A stretch of DNA of 64,000 nucleotides from assembly GCA_964506245.1 (NCBI GenBank), contig CAZDKK010000013.1, positions 36,780 to 100,779 on the forward strand. The letters run 5' to 3'. The translations under genes were made by a program, and so were the position numbers. This document shows, one piece after another, positions 33,163 to 44,128 of the stretch (its first letter is position 1; the number at the start of each line of letters is the position of its first letter). The notes under the pieces are model-generated. The model was not told where the DNA came from. It ran no database searches and worked only from the letters and a program-made list of their open reading frames with translations. The stretch is from CAZDKK01 sp964506245. GTDB taxonomy: Bacteria; Eisenbacteria; RBG-16-71-46; CAIMUX01; WJJG01.

Positions 33163-33714
33163 ATGCACGCAGGCAGAATCCCCTTCTCCGTCACCACCAT
33201 CGTCATGCTCGCCCTGGCGGCGACGCCCGTCATCGCCGATCCGGTCGTCTGGGACCCCGCCGCGGGCGGCAACGCCCACGGCTACGAGCTCATCCCCAGC
33301 AGGGATGGCCTCACCTGGGACGCGGCCCGGGAGGCAGCCGAGGGACGCTCCTGGCAGGGCCTGGCCGGCCAACTCGCCGCCCTCACATCCTCCGAGGAGA
33401 ATGCCTGGGTGTGGGACGCGCTCGACCATCCGGCCGGTTGCTGGCTGGGCGGCTACCAGCTCTCCGGCGCGGGTGCACCGGACGCGGACTGGCAGTGGCT
33501 CAGCGGTGATCCGTGGGTGTTCGCCAACTGGGAGCCTGGTCAGCCGGACGGCACGCCGAGCGAGGGCAGACTGCGGTTCGCCCCGGACACCGTCACCGGA
33601 GGCTGGGACGATGCCTGCGCGACCTGCGCGGGTTTGGGTTACATCGTGGAGTATGTACCGATGTCCACGCCGTCCGATCAGCAGACGTGGGGTGCGATCA
33701 AGGGGCTGTTCTAG
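33163..33714 (+). CDS. Secreted C-type-lectin-like protein with C-terminal TWGAIKGLF tag
   Basis: 183 residues, start at 33163 (GGGAGG upstream). The signal peptide VTTIVMLALAATPVIA is followed by a C-type-lectin-like domain: YELIPSRDGLTWDAAREAA, CWLGGYQ, WQWLSGDPWVFANWEPGQPD (the WxW ... NWxxGxPD signature), and a CATC pair near GLGYIVEY. The GQPD motif suggests calcium-dependent sugar binding, though the usual EPN/QPD ligand set is only partly present. The protein ends STPSDQQTWGAIKGLF, after a short Ser/Thr linker. This is nearly the same terminal motif as STWGELKKVFR at the end of the protein at 9206-10000. Confidence 0.82.
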   Translation: MHAGRIPFSVTTIVMLALAATPVIADPVVWDPAAGGNAHGYELIPSRDGLTWDAAREAAEGRSWQGLAGQLAALTSSEENAWVWDALDHPAGCWLGGYQLSGAGAPDADWQWLSGDPWVFANWEPGQPDGTPSEGRLRFAPDTVTGGWDDACATCAGLGYIVEYVPMSTPSDQQTWGAIKGLF

Positions 33715-33759
33715 ATTTCCTCGCCCGGTGTTAAATCTTGCCAAATCGGCCCGCGGCGG

Positions 33760-33788
33760 TCGCCATGCCCGGCCTCCATCCGTACCAT
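33760..33788 (+). promoter_or_regulatory. Candidate promoter for the PD40 gene
   Basis: TCGCCA (33760-33765) and TACCAT (33783-33788), each 4 of 6 to consensus, are 17 bp apart; the ATG follows at 33844. Support is modest. Confidence 0.3.
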
Positions 33789-33843
33789 GGAGTAGAGAAC
33801 ACACCCCCCGTGTTCGATGACCCCTGGCCAATTGGAGGTAGAC

Positions 33844-34761
33844 ATGGACTGCCCAATCCGACTGCCGCAGATCTCCACCCTCCCCGTGCTCCTGGTCCTG
33901 CTCCTGCTTTCGAGCATCCTCGTGTCCCCCGCCGATGCGCAGACCAGCCCGAACGGCCCGTATCTCGGGCAGACGCCCCCGGGGAAGACCCCGGCCGTCT
34001 TCGGCCAGGGCTTCATCTCCAGCGACGCCCATGAGTTCTCTTTCAGCACCAACCCCGAGGCGACGGAGATCTACTTCTCCCGTGGCACAGGGGAGAACAA
34101 CATCAAGCAGATCATGGTGACACGCCTCGTCGACGGCATCTGGACCGACCCCGCGCCTCTCTTCCCCGATTTCGCGGATGAGCACTTCGAACCCTGCGTC
34201 GCGCCTGACGGCCGACACCTCTACTTCATGGCCTTTCATGCGGTCGAAGGGCAGGCCCGACCCGATTGCGACATGTTCCGCTCCGACCGCGCTGGCGCGG
34301 GCTGGGGCACACCGTACCGTCTCGACGCCCCGTTCAACCCAAGCGGTTCGATGTTCGCGTCGGTATCGCGGGATGGTGCCGTCTACACGACGGATCCCAA
34401 GTCGGGCGGCACCGACATCGCCCGCGCACGTCCCGCGGGGGCAGGCTTTGCCGCCTATGAGAACCTCGGGGCGCCGATCAACACCCCCGGCCCAGAGATG
34501 TACCCGTTCGTTGCACCGGATGAGAGCTTCTTGCTCTTCAACAGGATGGCGGCGGGACGCCGGCCGCTCATGGTCTCGTTCAAGCTACAGAGCGGTGACT
34601 GGTCGGAGCCCCAGGAGATCCCGCTCGGTATGGAGGGGGGATCGCCGTTCGTCTCGCGCGATGGGAAGTACCTCTTCTTCACCGCCGGAAAGCGGCCTGC
34701 CGACATCTACTGGGTGGATTTCAACATCGTGCGGAGCCTGATGCCGGCATCGTCCCGCTAG
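33844..34761 (+). CDS. Exported PD40/TolB-like beta-propeller protein
   Basis: 305 residues, start at 33844 with TTGGAGG upstream. A signal peptide (LPVLLVLLLLSSILVSPADA) leads into PD40 repeats: EFSFSTNPEATEIYFSRGT, EPCVAPDGRHLYFMAFHAVE, FASVSRDGAVYTTDPKSGG, YPFVAPDESFLLFNRMAA and SPFVSRDGKYLFFTAGKRP. These D-G-x-x-[LI]-x-F strands form a TolB-like propeller. The protein ends DIYWVDFNIVRSLMPASSR without a FlgD-like or TWG-type tail. It probably binds peptides or glycans outside the cell, and its function is unknown. Confidence 0.82.
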   Translation: MDCPIRLPQISTLPVLLVLLLLSSILVSPADAQTSPNGPYLGQTPPGKTPAVFGQGFISSDAHEFSFSTNPEATEIYFSRGTGENNIKQIMVTRLVDGIWTDPAPLFPDFADEHFEPCVAPDGRHLYFMAFHAVEGQARPDCDMFRSDRAGAGWGTPYRLDAPFNPSGSMFASVSRDGAVYTTDPKSGGTDIARARPAGAGFAAYENLGAPINTPGPEMYPFVAPDESFLLFNRMAAGRRPLMVSFKLQSGDWSEPQEIPLGMEGGSPFVSRDGKYLFFTAGKRPADIYWVDFNIVRSLMPASSR

Positions 34762-34791
34762 CGCTCGCCGCCCTGGCCGGTCAGGGTTCCA

Positions 34792-34821
34792 TTGCCAGAG
34801 TGGGGCCGGCGCGTGTATCCT
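34792..34821 (+). promoter_or_regulatory. Candidate promoter for the LVIVD-repeat gene
   Basis: TTGCCA (5 of 6) at 34792-34797 and TATCCT (4 of 6) at 34816-34821 are separated by 18 bp, about 45 nt before the ATG at 34865. Confidence 0.45.
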
Positions 34822-34864
34822 GACAGGGAAGCGGTGGTTCTCCGCGACCCGATCGGAGGTGGCG

Positions 34865-37045
34865 ATGAGACTCCTCGTGACGCTGTGCATCGCTCTCCTG
34901 GCGCCTTCCATCTGCTGCGGCTTCGCGAACGCCCAGGAACTGCAGTACGTGACATCCGCGTTCTGGACCCAAGTCTCCGGCATCAAGGTCGTCGGCGACC
35001 ATGCCTTCTGCGCCCTGGTGAACGGCCTCGTCGTCGTCGACGTGTCGGATCCACAGCAGCCCGTTCTGGTCAGTCGGCTCTACTGCGAAGGCAACGGTCA
35101 AGATGTGGACGTCTGGGGAGGGTATGCCTTCCTGGCCGACCATCTGGCGGGCCTGCAGATCATCGACGTCTCCGACCTCGCCCATCCGTCGATCGCGGCC
35201 TGCTATGACACCCCGGGGGAGTGCAGCGCGGTCAAGGTCGTGGACGGCTTCGCCTACATCGCCGACGGACCCGGGAGCGGCAGCGGCCTGATCATCCTGG
35301 ATGTCTCCACGCCCCCTGCTCCGCAGTTCGTGTCGAACTTCGTCTCGATCGGGAGCTGCGACGCCGTCACGATCGCAGGCGGTTACGCCTATCTTGGCTG
35401 GGTCTTCCTCGGCCTGGAGATCGTCGATGTCTCCGACCCCTATCACCCAGTGCAAGCCGCGTTCTATTCGATGTGCTCCAGCAGCGAGGTCTGCGTCGTC
35501 GGGGACATCGCCTATGTCACGGGGGGCTGCGGCGGCTGCGATGCCTGGCCCGACGAGTACTCGATCATCGACATCCTCGACGTCTCCGATCCCACGCAGC
35601 CGGCGCCGCTCGGCGAGTACATCTACTACACGGGCTACGGCGGCGGAGCGGTGGCGGTCAGCGGGAACCACGTGTTTGCAGCCTATCGCGATGACCAGAC
35701 CGGCCAGCACATCATCGCGATCGACGTCTCCGACCCCGCCCAGCCGACCCGGGTGGGGGACGTCGCGATCGAGGGTGGCCTGCTGGATCTGCAGATCGAG
35801 GGCAACTCCCTCTACGCCGCCACCGGCACGGGAGGCCTCCAGGTGCTCGACATCAGCACCCCGACTGCACCCCAGATCGCCGGCACGTGGTGGGAAGCAA
35901 GGTGTCCGGGGGGGATCGCCGGCCGGGACGGCCTGGGCTACATGACCGACGGCCGCGGCGGCCTGGTCGTCCTCGATCTCTCCGACCCCGTGGCGCCCTC
36001 GACGGTGACGCGCCTGCCCCTGCCCGGCTTCCAGGGCGAGATCCATCTCGCGGGCGATCTGGCCTGTCTGGTGGCCTTCGGCGCTGCCGTGAGCCTCGTG
36101 GACGTCAGCAATCCCGCGCAGCCCGCGCTGCTCTCGAGCATCGCGGTTGACGTGCGCTCGGTCGCGGTGCTCGACGATCTGGCTTACGTCGCCGCGGGGG
36201 ACGAGGGACTACGGATCTACGATCTCGCGGACCCGCAGAATCCCGTCCCGATCAGCCAGTGTGTCCTGCCGGGCTACGCCTGGGATGTCGTGGCCGCGGG
36301 CGACTTCGCCTACGTGTGCACGTCCCATGAGGGCCTGCGTATCGTGGATGTCTCCGATCCCTACCATCCCGTGATCCGCGGGGGCATCAGCGTCGAACGC
36401 GAGTCCATGATGTACATGGTCCTGGTCGACAACTACGTGTACGTACCCACGGGCTATCAGCACCTGCTCGTCCTCGACGTCTCGGATCCGGACCAACCCA
36501 CGCTCGAGCTGACCTATCCCATCAACTGCATCTCGGCCCAGATCGAAGCCGCCGGGAATCGGCTGTTTCTGGACACCTTCGACGCGAGCTTCATGACGGA
36601 GCTGACCGTGCTGGACATCACGGAGCGGCTCGCGCCCGTCGTGGTGGACACGCAACCGATCCCGGGAGGTGTCGCGGACGTGCTCGCTCAGGACCCGTAC
36701 CTCTACGTGGCCGCGTGCGGTTCGCTGATCGTCCTGGCCTTCGAGCCATCCAGCGCAGAGGAGCAGCCCGTCGCCCGTGAGCACGACCTGCTGCTGAGCG
36801 CCGGCAATCCCGTTTCGGGACCCGCCGACATCCGGTTCACCCTGCCGCAGGCCGGCCCGGCGCGCTTGGACCTGCTCGACGTCGCCGGACGCCACCGAGC
36901 AACGCTCCACGATGGGTGCCTCGCGGCCGGACCCCGGCAGTTGGTCTGGGACAGGCGCCCGCGCGACCTGCCGTCGGGCACCTACTTCTTGCGGTTGCGT
37001 GCGGCGGGGCGGGAGGTGAGCCGGCCCCTGATCCTGGTGCGGTGA
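34865..37045 (+). CDS. Exported LVIVD-repeat propeller protein with FlgD-like C-terminal domain
   Basis: 726 residues, start at 34865 with GGAGGTGGCG upstream. After a signal peptide (MRLLVTLCIALLAPSICCGF) come about 13 LVIVD units. Each has a [LI]-x-[IV]-[VL]-D-[VIL]-[ST]-[DT]-P-x-x-P turn, such as LVVVDVSDPQQP, LEIVDVSDPYHP, LQVLDISTPTAP and LLVLDVSDPDQP. They form a large beta-propeller. The last ~90 residues (ADIRFTLPQAGPARLDLLDV, AGRHRATLHDG, GTYFLRLRAAGREVSRPLIL) are the FlgD-like/T9SS type A sorting domain. Many cysteines in the propeller suggest an oxidising exterior location. Its biochemical role is unknown; LVIVD proteins are often cell-surface adhesion or binding proteins. Confidence 0.86.
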   Translation: MRLLVTLCIALLAPSICCGFANAQELQYVTSAFWTQVSGIKVVGDHAFCALVNGLVVVDVSDPQQPVLVSRLYCEGNGQDVDVWGGYAFLADHLAGLQIIDVSDLAHPSIAACYDTPGECSAVKVVDGFAYIADGPGSGSGLIILDVSTPPAPQFVSNFVSIGSCDAVTIAGGYAYLGWVFLGLEIVDVSDPYHPVQAAFYSMCSSSEVCVVGDIAYVTGGCGGCDAWPDEYSIIDILDVSDPTQPAPLGEYIYYTGYGGGAVAVSGNHVFAAYRDDQTGQHIIAIDVSDPAQPTRVGDVAIEGGLLDLQIEGNSLYAATGTGGLQVLDISTPTAPQIAGTWWEARCPGGIAGRDGLGYMTDGRGGLVVLDLSDPVAPSTVTRLPLPGFQGEIHLAGDLACLVAFGAAVSLVDVSNPAQPALLSSIAVDVRSVAVLDDLAYVAAGDEGLRIYDLADPQNPVPISQCVLPGYAWDVVAAGDFAYVCTSHEGLRIVDVSDPYHPVIRGGISVERESMMYMVLVDNYVYVPTGYQHLLVLDVSDPDQPTLELTYPINCISAQIEAAGNRLFLDTFDASFMTELTVLDITERLAPVVVDTQPIPGGVADVLAQDPYLYVAACGSLIVLAFEPSSAEEQPVAREHDLLLSAGNPVSGPADIRFTLPQAGPARLDLLDVAGRHRATLHDGCLAAGPRQLVWDRRPRDLPSGTYFLRLRAAGREVSRPLILVR

Positions 37046-37061
37046 GAGAGCGTCCCCCGCG

Positions 37062-38831
<1,770 letters not shown>

Positions 38832-38879
38832 GGGTTCATCACTCCAGTGCCTGCGGCCGCCGGCGCCGCGACGTGATCC

Positions 38880-41576
38880 TCATGCCCCCGGGCCGACGCG
38901 CTCGATGCGGGCTGCGCAGACCTTGAACTCCGGGATCTTGGCGATCGGATCGAGCGCGTCGATGGTCAGCGCGTTGGCCGCCGCCTCGGCGAAGTGGAAG
39001 GGCACGAAGATCGAGCCCGGGGCGACCCGATCGGTCACCAGGGCCGCGGTCTCGATCCGACCGCGCCGGGTCACCACCGCCACCCGATCGCCGGTGGCGA
39101 TGCCGTGCTTGCGCGCCTCGTTCGGATGCAGCTCGACGTGACCCGAGGCCACGAGGGCATCGAGCGCCACGGAGCGGCGCGTCATGCTGCCCGTGTGAAA
39201 GTGCTGCAGGATCCGCCCCGTGCTCATCACCAGGTCGTACTCCCCGTCCGGGTTCTCCGCCGGCGGACGGTACGCGATCGGCGTGAGCAGGGCCAGGCCG
39301 CGCGCGAACTTGCCCACGTGCAGGAAGCGCGTCCCGGGGTGGTCCTCGCTCGGGCAGGGCCACTGGATGCCCACCTCGCGAATGCGCTCATAGGTCAATC
39401 CCGCGTACGACGGCGTGAGGTCCCGAATCTCTCGGAACAGCCCCTCGGGCGTGCGCGGGAACGTGTGTCCAAAGCGCGCCGCGAGATCGGCGATGATCTC
39501 GTAGTCCTGCCGCACATTGCCGACAGGCGTGATGGCCGGCTGGGTGAGCTGCACGCGGCGCTCAGTGTTGCTGATCGTGCCGAGCTTCTCCGCAAACGAC
39601 ACCCCGGGCAGCACCACGTCGGCCAGCCTGGCCGTCTCGGTCAGGAAGATGTCCTGCACGACCAGGAAGTCGAGCTTCTTCAGGCTCTCCTCCACGTGAT
39701 GCAAATTCGGGTCCGAGACCAGCGGGTTCTCCCCGAGGATGTAGAGCGCATGGATCTTCTCGCCGCACTCGGGGACCATCTGGGTCAGGGTCAGCCCGAT
39801 CTTGTCACTCAAGGGGGCGTTCCAGTACTTCGAGAACTTCTCGACCGCGGCCGGGACGGTCACGGGCTGGTAGCCGGTGAAGACGTTGGGCAGCCCACCC
39901 ATGTCGCAGGCGCCTTGTACGTTGTTCTGGCCGCGCAGGGGATTGACGCCGCCCCCCTCGACCCCGATGTTGCCGGTGACGAGCTGGAGGTTGACGCAGG
40001 CCTTCACGTTGTCCACGCCGTGGCTGTGTTGCGTGATGCCCATGCAGTAGTAGAGCGCCCCCACCCCGCTCGTCGCGTACAGCTTCGCCGCCGCCTGGAG
40101 ATCCTCGGCCGGGACGCCGGTCAGCTCTTCGACCTTCTCCGGCGTGTAGAACTCCAGCGACTTGCGATACTCCTCCCAACCTTCCGTGCGCTCGCTGATG
40201 TACTCGGCGGCGTGCCAGTTCTCGCGCACGATGATGTGGGCCAGGCCCGAAAGCAGCGCCACGTCCGTGCCGTTGCGCTGCTGCAGCCAGATGTCTGCGA
40301 AATCGACCAGATCGATGCGCCGCGGATCGCAGACGATCAGCTTGGCCCCGCCGAGCTTGACCGCCTGCTTGAGCAGCGAGCCGAACACCGGGTGGTTCCA
40401 CGTCGTGTTCGACCCGATGACGAAGATCACCTTGGCCCGGAGGACTTCCTCCATGCTGTTGGTCATCGCGCCCGAGCCCAAGGTCGCGGCCAGACCGGCC
40501 ACGGTGGAGCTGTGTCACAATCGTGCGCAATGGTCGATGTTGTTGGTGCCGATGACGGCCCGCGCGAAACGGCTGAGCGCGTAGTTCTCCTCGTTCGTCA
40601 CCTTGGCGGAGGTGAAGAAGCCCAGCGCGTCGGGACCGTGGGCAGTCTTCACGGCCTTGAACCGCTCGGCCACGAGGTCGAGCGCCTCGTCCCAGCCCAC
40701 CTCCACCAGCTCCCCGTGCTTGCGGACGAGCGGCGCGCGCAGGCGATCGGGGGCGTCGACGAAGTCGAGACCGAAGCGGCCTTTCACGCACAGCATGCCC
40801 TTGTTGGGCTGGCGGTCCCACTGCCCCTCGTGAGCCATGGCGAAAGCGTACTTGTTGTCCTTGGTGTGGAAGTCGATCTGGCAGCCGACGCCGCAGTAGG
40901 GACAGGTGACCTTGGTCGACGTCGTCTCGCTCGGCCGGAACTTGCGCTCCCAGGGCTGTTTGAGCACGAGGGCGCCCACGGGGCAGACCTGTACGCACTC
41001 GCCGCACTGGACGCACGTCGAGTCGCCCATGGGCAGATCGTCGTCGCAGACCACCTTGGCGTGGCCGCCGCGGTAGGCGAAGGCCAGCACCTGGTTCACC
41101 ACGACGTCTTGACACGCGAGGACGCAGCGCCCGCAGTGGATGCACTTGTCCTGGTCGCGCAGGATACCCTCCGAGGACACGTCGTGCGGGTGCGGCTCCG
41201 ATTCGATCAGATAGGCTGGCCGCTCGATGCCCAGGAAATAGGCCATGTCCTGCAGCTCGCACCTACCGTTGGCCTGACACGAAATGCAGTTGTGGTGCCC
41301 CTCGGCGAGGAGGAGTTCCACCACCATCCTGCGCGTCTGATCGACCTTGGGCGTGTCGGTGTGCACGATCATGCCGTCGCGCACCGGCAGCGCGCAGGAC
41401 TCCTTCAGGCCCCGCTGGCCGTCTACCTCCACCACGCAGGCGCGGCAGCGACCCGCCTTGCCCGTCTTGGCGTGATAGCAGAGGGCGGGAATGTAGATTC
41501 CGGCAGCCCGGGCCGCTTCCAGCACCGTCTGCCCGGGTGCGGCCTCGATCACGCGTCCATCGATGGTCAGTTGCAC
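38880..41576 (-). CDS. fdhA: Selenocysteine formate dehydrogenase, catalytic molybdopterin subunit
   Basis: 898 residues with one in-frame UGA (40517-40515) read as Sec354. Domains: an N-terminal 2Fe-2S plug (LCYHAKTGKAGRCRACVVEV and the HHNCISCQANGRCELQ cluster), two 4Fe-4S clusters (CIHCGRCVLAC, CVQCGECVQVC), the TCPYCGVGCQ 4Fe-4S site, and the molybdopterin fold. The active site reads HCARL-U-HSSTVAGLA, exactly where formate dehydrogenases place Sec or Cys. His directly follows, as in the characterised enzymes. The GTG at 41576 has GGGAGG 7 nt upstream. It oxidises formate or reduces CO2 with the NuoEF-like subunit downstream. selA, selB and selC must lie elsewhere in the genome. Confidence 0.96.
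40485..40514 (-). promoter_or_regulatory. SECIS element for selenocysteine insertion in fdhA
   Basis: Immediately 3' of the UGA (40517-40515), 18 nt precede an apical GGUCU loop (40496-40492). The stem CGUGGCC / GGCCGCG (40503-40497 and 40491-40485) has seven pairs, one of them G-U. Escherichia coli fdhF and fdnG also carry a GGUCU loop; from memory the fdhF spacing is the same 18 nt. SelB would bind here to recruit selenocysteinyl-tRNA. Confidence 0.85.
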
Positions 41577-41896
41577 CGTGCGGCCTCCCTGTTGGCAGCT
41601 ACCCCCGCAGGGCCTCGCCCGCGCCACCGTGAGCGAGAAAAGCTGAATATGGTAGCACGTGCGGTCGCCCGGGCAAACCTCGATCGGAAGGCCCGGCGGG
41701 GACCCGCCCTCGGCGGGCTCGCGCCGGCCGGGCTCAGTTCGAGAGAAACATGCTCGGGCCAGCAGGGCGCGCTTCGACCCTGAAGCCAGGTCGCCGCGAC
41801 CGCGCCGCCAGCGCCCTGGCCGCGAGCCTCGGGATCCCGCTGGCGGCTGGGATCCGTACGAAGTAGCCTCCTGCCGACGGGACTGGGAGGCGTGCG
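41577..41896. other. Divergent intergenic region upstream of fdhA
   Basis: 320 bp between the fdhA start (minus) and the HAD nucleotidase start (plus). It holds a candidate fdhA promoter at 41649-41676 and, around 41690-41740, GC-rich stretches that could fold into hairpins. No coding signal is convincing on either strand. Confidence 0.5.
41649..41676 (-). promoter_or_regulatory. Candidate promoter for the formate dehydrogenase operon
   Basis: On the minus strand TTGCCC (41676-41671) and TACCAT (41654-41649) are 16 bp apart, giving a leader of about 65 nt before the GTG at 41576. Each hexamer matches 4 of 6. Confidence 0.35.
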
Positions 41897-43390
41897 ATGT
41901 CGACAGACTCGGGGCGGACGGCCGAGGGGGGCGCACCTGTACCGGATGAGCGGCAGGTCTTCTGCAACCGCACGCTCAACCTGCGCGCGACCCGCGCCAT
42001 CGGCTATGACCTCGACTACACGCTGGTGCACTACCGCGTGGAGGCCTGGGAAGCCGCCTCTTTTGCCCACCTCCAGCGCAAGCTCGCCGAGCGCGGGTGG
42101 CCGGTCGCGGATCTCTCCTTCGATCCGCAGGCCTTCCAGGTGGGCCTGGTCATCGATCGCCGGCTCGGAAACATCGTCAAGGCCAACCAGTTCGGGTATG
42201 TGAAGCGTGCGTCGCACGGCACGGCGATGATGGACTTCGAGGCCCAGCGCCAGGCCTACAGCGAGACGATCGTCGATCTCTCCGAACCGCGCTTTGTCTT
42301 CCTCAACACGCTCTTCTCGCTCTCCGAGGCGTGCATGTACGCGCACCTGGTCGACCGGCTCGACGCGGGCCGGTTGCCCGGAGCGCTGGGCTACTCCGAT
42401 CTCTATGCTCTGCTCAAAGAGTCGCTCGACGAGGCGCACATGGAGGGGCAGCTCAAGGCCGAGATCCTCGCCGCACCCGAGCGATTCATCGAGCTCGACC
42501 CCGAGACGCCGCTCACGCTGCTCGACCAGCGTCAGGCGGGGCTGAAGATCCTCCTCATCACCAACTCCGAGTGGCCCTATACGCGCTTCATGATGAGCCA
42601 CATCTGCGACCGTTTCCTCCCGGCGGGCATGACCTGGCGTGACCTGCTCGACGTCGTGATCGTGCAGGCGCGCAAGCCCTACTTCTTCACCCAGCGCCAG
42701 CCGGCGTTCGAGGTGGTCAGCGAAGAGGGGCTGCTTGCGCCGATCGCCGGGCGACCCGCGCCGGGACGCGTCTTGCTGGGCGGGCACGCCGGTTTGGTCG
42801 AGGAGATGCTGGGGTTGGCCGGGGCGCAGTTCCTCTACGTGGGCGACCACGCCTACGGCGACGTGCACGTATCGAAGAACCTCCACCGCTGGCGCACGGC
42901 ACTCGTGATCCGTGAGCTGGAGCAGGAGATCCGGGCACAGCGGGGATTCCGCGTGCAGCAAGCCGAGTTGACCCGGCTGATGGACGAGAAGATCGCCGCC
43001 GAACAGCAGCTTGCGGAGGAGCGGCTGGCGCTGCAGCACGCCCGCCGGCATCCGGGGGCCCCGCGCCCGGCCGAGGGCGAGCGCCCCCGCGCGGCCGGCC
43101 GCCCGGCGGAGGGCGAACCGTCGCTGCACGCCCGCGTGGAGCGGACGCGCGCTCGCCTGCAGCAACTCGACGAGCGGCTCACGCCGCTGGCGCGCGCGTC
43201 GTCCGAGCTGCTCAATCCGCGCTGGGGTCTGCTGATGCGCAGTGGCAACGACAAGAGCTACCTCGCGCGCCTGGTCGAGCGGCACGCGGACATCTACACC
43301 TCACGCGTCTCCAACCTGCGCCACACCACGCCCTATGCCTTCTTCCGCGCGCACCGCGGGACGATGCCGCACGACGCGGCCGGGTGCTGA
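41897..43390 (+). CDS. HAD-IG family 5'-nucleotidase
   Basis: 497 residues, start at 41897 with GGGAGG upstream. IGYDLDYTLVHY is the HAD nucleophile motif (Asp-x-Asp-x-T), LLITNSEWPYTRFMM is motif II, the Lys-containing VQARKPYFF region follows, and LYVGDHAYGDVHVSKN is the acidic motif IV. This arrangement matches the HAD-IG purine 5'-nucleotidase family (cN-II-like), which removes phosphate from IMP/GMP-type nucleotides. A coiled, Ala/Arg/Gln-rich insertion spans about residues 340-430. The enzyme is cytoplasmic. It is divergent from fdhA and convergent with the HAD gene at 43400, 9 bp away. Confidence 0.9.
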   Translation: MSTDSGRTAEGGAPVPDERQVFCNRTLNLRATRAIGYDLDYTLVHYRVEAWEAASFAHLQRKLAERGWPVADLSFDPQAFQVGLVIDRRLGNIVKANQFGYVKRASHGTAMMDFEAQRQAYSETIVDLSEPRFVFLNTLFSLSEACMYAHLVDRLDAGRLPGALGYSDLYALLKESLDEAHMEGQLKAEILAAPERFIELDPETPLTLLDQRQAGLKILLITNSEWPYTRFMMSHICDRFLPAGMTWRDLLDVVIVQARKPYFFTQRQPAFEVVSEEGLLAPIAGRPAPGRVLLGGHAGLVEEMLGLAGAQFLYVGDHAYGDVHVSKNLHRWRTALVIRELEQEIRAQRGFRVQQAELTRLMDEKIAAEQQLAEERLALQHARRHPGAPRPAEGERPRAAGRPAEGEPSLHARVERTRARLQQLDERLTPLARASSELLNPRWGLLMRSGNDKSYLARLVERHADIYTSRVSNLRHTTPYAFFRAHRGTMPHDAAGC

Positions 43391-43399
43391 CGTGGCGCG

Positions 43400-44101
43400 T
43401 TACCGCGCCTCACCGTAGACGAGATGCTCCATCAGCGCGAGGTCGTCGATCTCGGGAATCGTCTCCGGGACGGCCTCCCTTGGGCGTGTGCGTCGCGCGG
43501 GCTCGTTGGCCGCGAACCAGATGCCGTGCCAGCCGGCTCGGACGGGGTGAAGCGCATCGCGGACGAAGTCGTCCCCCACCATCCAGCAGTCGCCAGGGGC
43601 CACGTCGCACAGCTCCCGGACGCGCGTGCTGATCGCGTGAAAGGTCTCGAGGCGGCACTTCGTTTGCGGGAGTTGTACACCCTCGGGGTAGATTCCCGGG
43701 GTGCGTGTCAGGTCATCTTCTGACGAGCCGATGAAGACCATCCGCGGATCGAAGCGGTCGCTCAGCCCCCACGCCCGCAGCTTGCCCACCTGCGTGTCGA
43801 AGTGGCCGTCACTCAGGATCCCGAGACGCGCGCCGCGGGCGCGCAGGCGATCCAGGATCTCCGGGCTGCCGCGATGGAAAACGGGTTCGTGAAAGAAGCG
43901 CTGGTAGTAGCTCTCGATTTCCGCCCGTCCGAAGCCGAAGAGGCGCAGCCAGGGATCGTGCCGGCCGGGTTGATCGGGATAGGCCCCATAGCGATCGAGG
44001 ATCTTCTCGGCCAGCTCCGCCCGTCCGAGGGCGGCCAGGGTCTGGCGGAAGGTCCGGTAGGGGTCGTAGAGGCAGTTGCCGATGTCGAAGAAGACGACCA
44101 C
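43400..44101 (-). CDS. HAD-superfamily hydrolase
   Basis: 233 residues. VVFFDIGNCLYDPYRTF carries the nucleophile Asp6, but the second motif I acid is Gly8 (DxG), as in some HAD subfamilies. ARLGILSDGHFDTQ is motif II, and GDCWMVGDDFVRDALHPVRA is motif III/IV. A cap domain lies between (residues ~20-85). The substrate is unknown. The last gene of the minus-strand set starting at 45832, it begins 27 bp after purN ends, suggesting a phosphatase role related to nucleotide metabolism (inference). Confidence 0.85.
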   Translation of the reverse strand: MVVFFDIGNCLYDPYRTFRQTLAALGRAELAEKILDRYGAYPDQPGRHDPWLRLFGFGRAEIESYYQRFFHEPVFHRGSPEILDRLRARGARLGILSDGHFDTQVGKLRAWGLSDRFDPRMVFIGSSEDDLTRTPGIYPEGVQLPQTKCRLETFHAISTRVRELCDVAPGDCWMVGDDFVRDALHPVRAGWHGIWFAANEPARRTRPREAVPETIPEIDDLALMEHLVYGEAR

Positions 44102-44128
44102 GCCCTGCTTCCCTTCGGGTTGGCTGGC

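Noticed and set aside
40515..40517. TGA inside the formate dehydrogenase gene as a nonsense mutation or gene split
   Set aside because: The codon sits at the catalytic Sec/Cys position, both sides are intact and in frame, and a SECIS-like hairpin with a GGUCU loop follows.
38994..41783. A long plus-strand open frame over fdhA
   Set aside because: Antisense to a clear formate dehydrogenase; composition is that of a GC-rich shadow.
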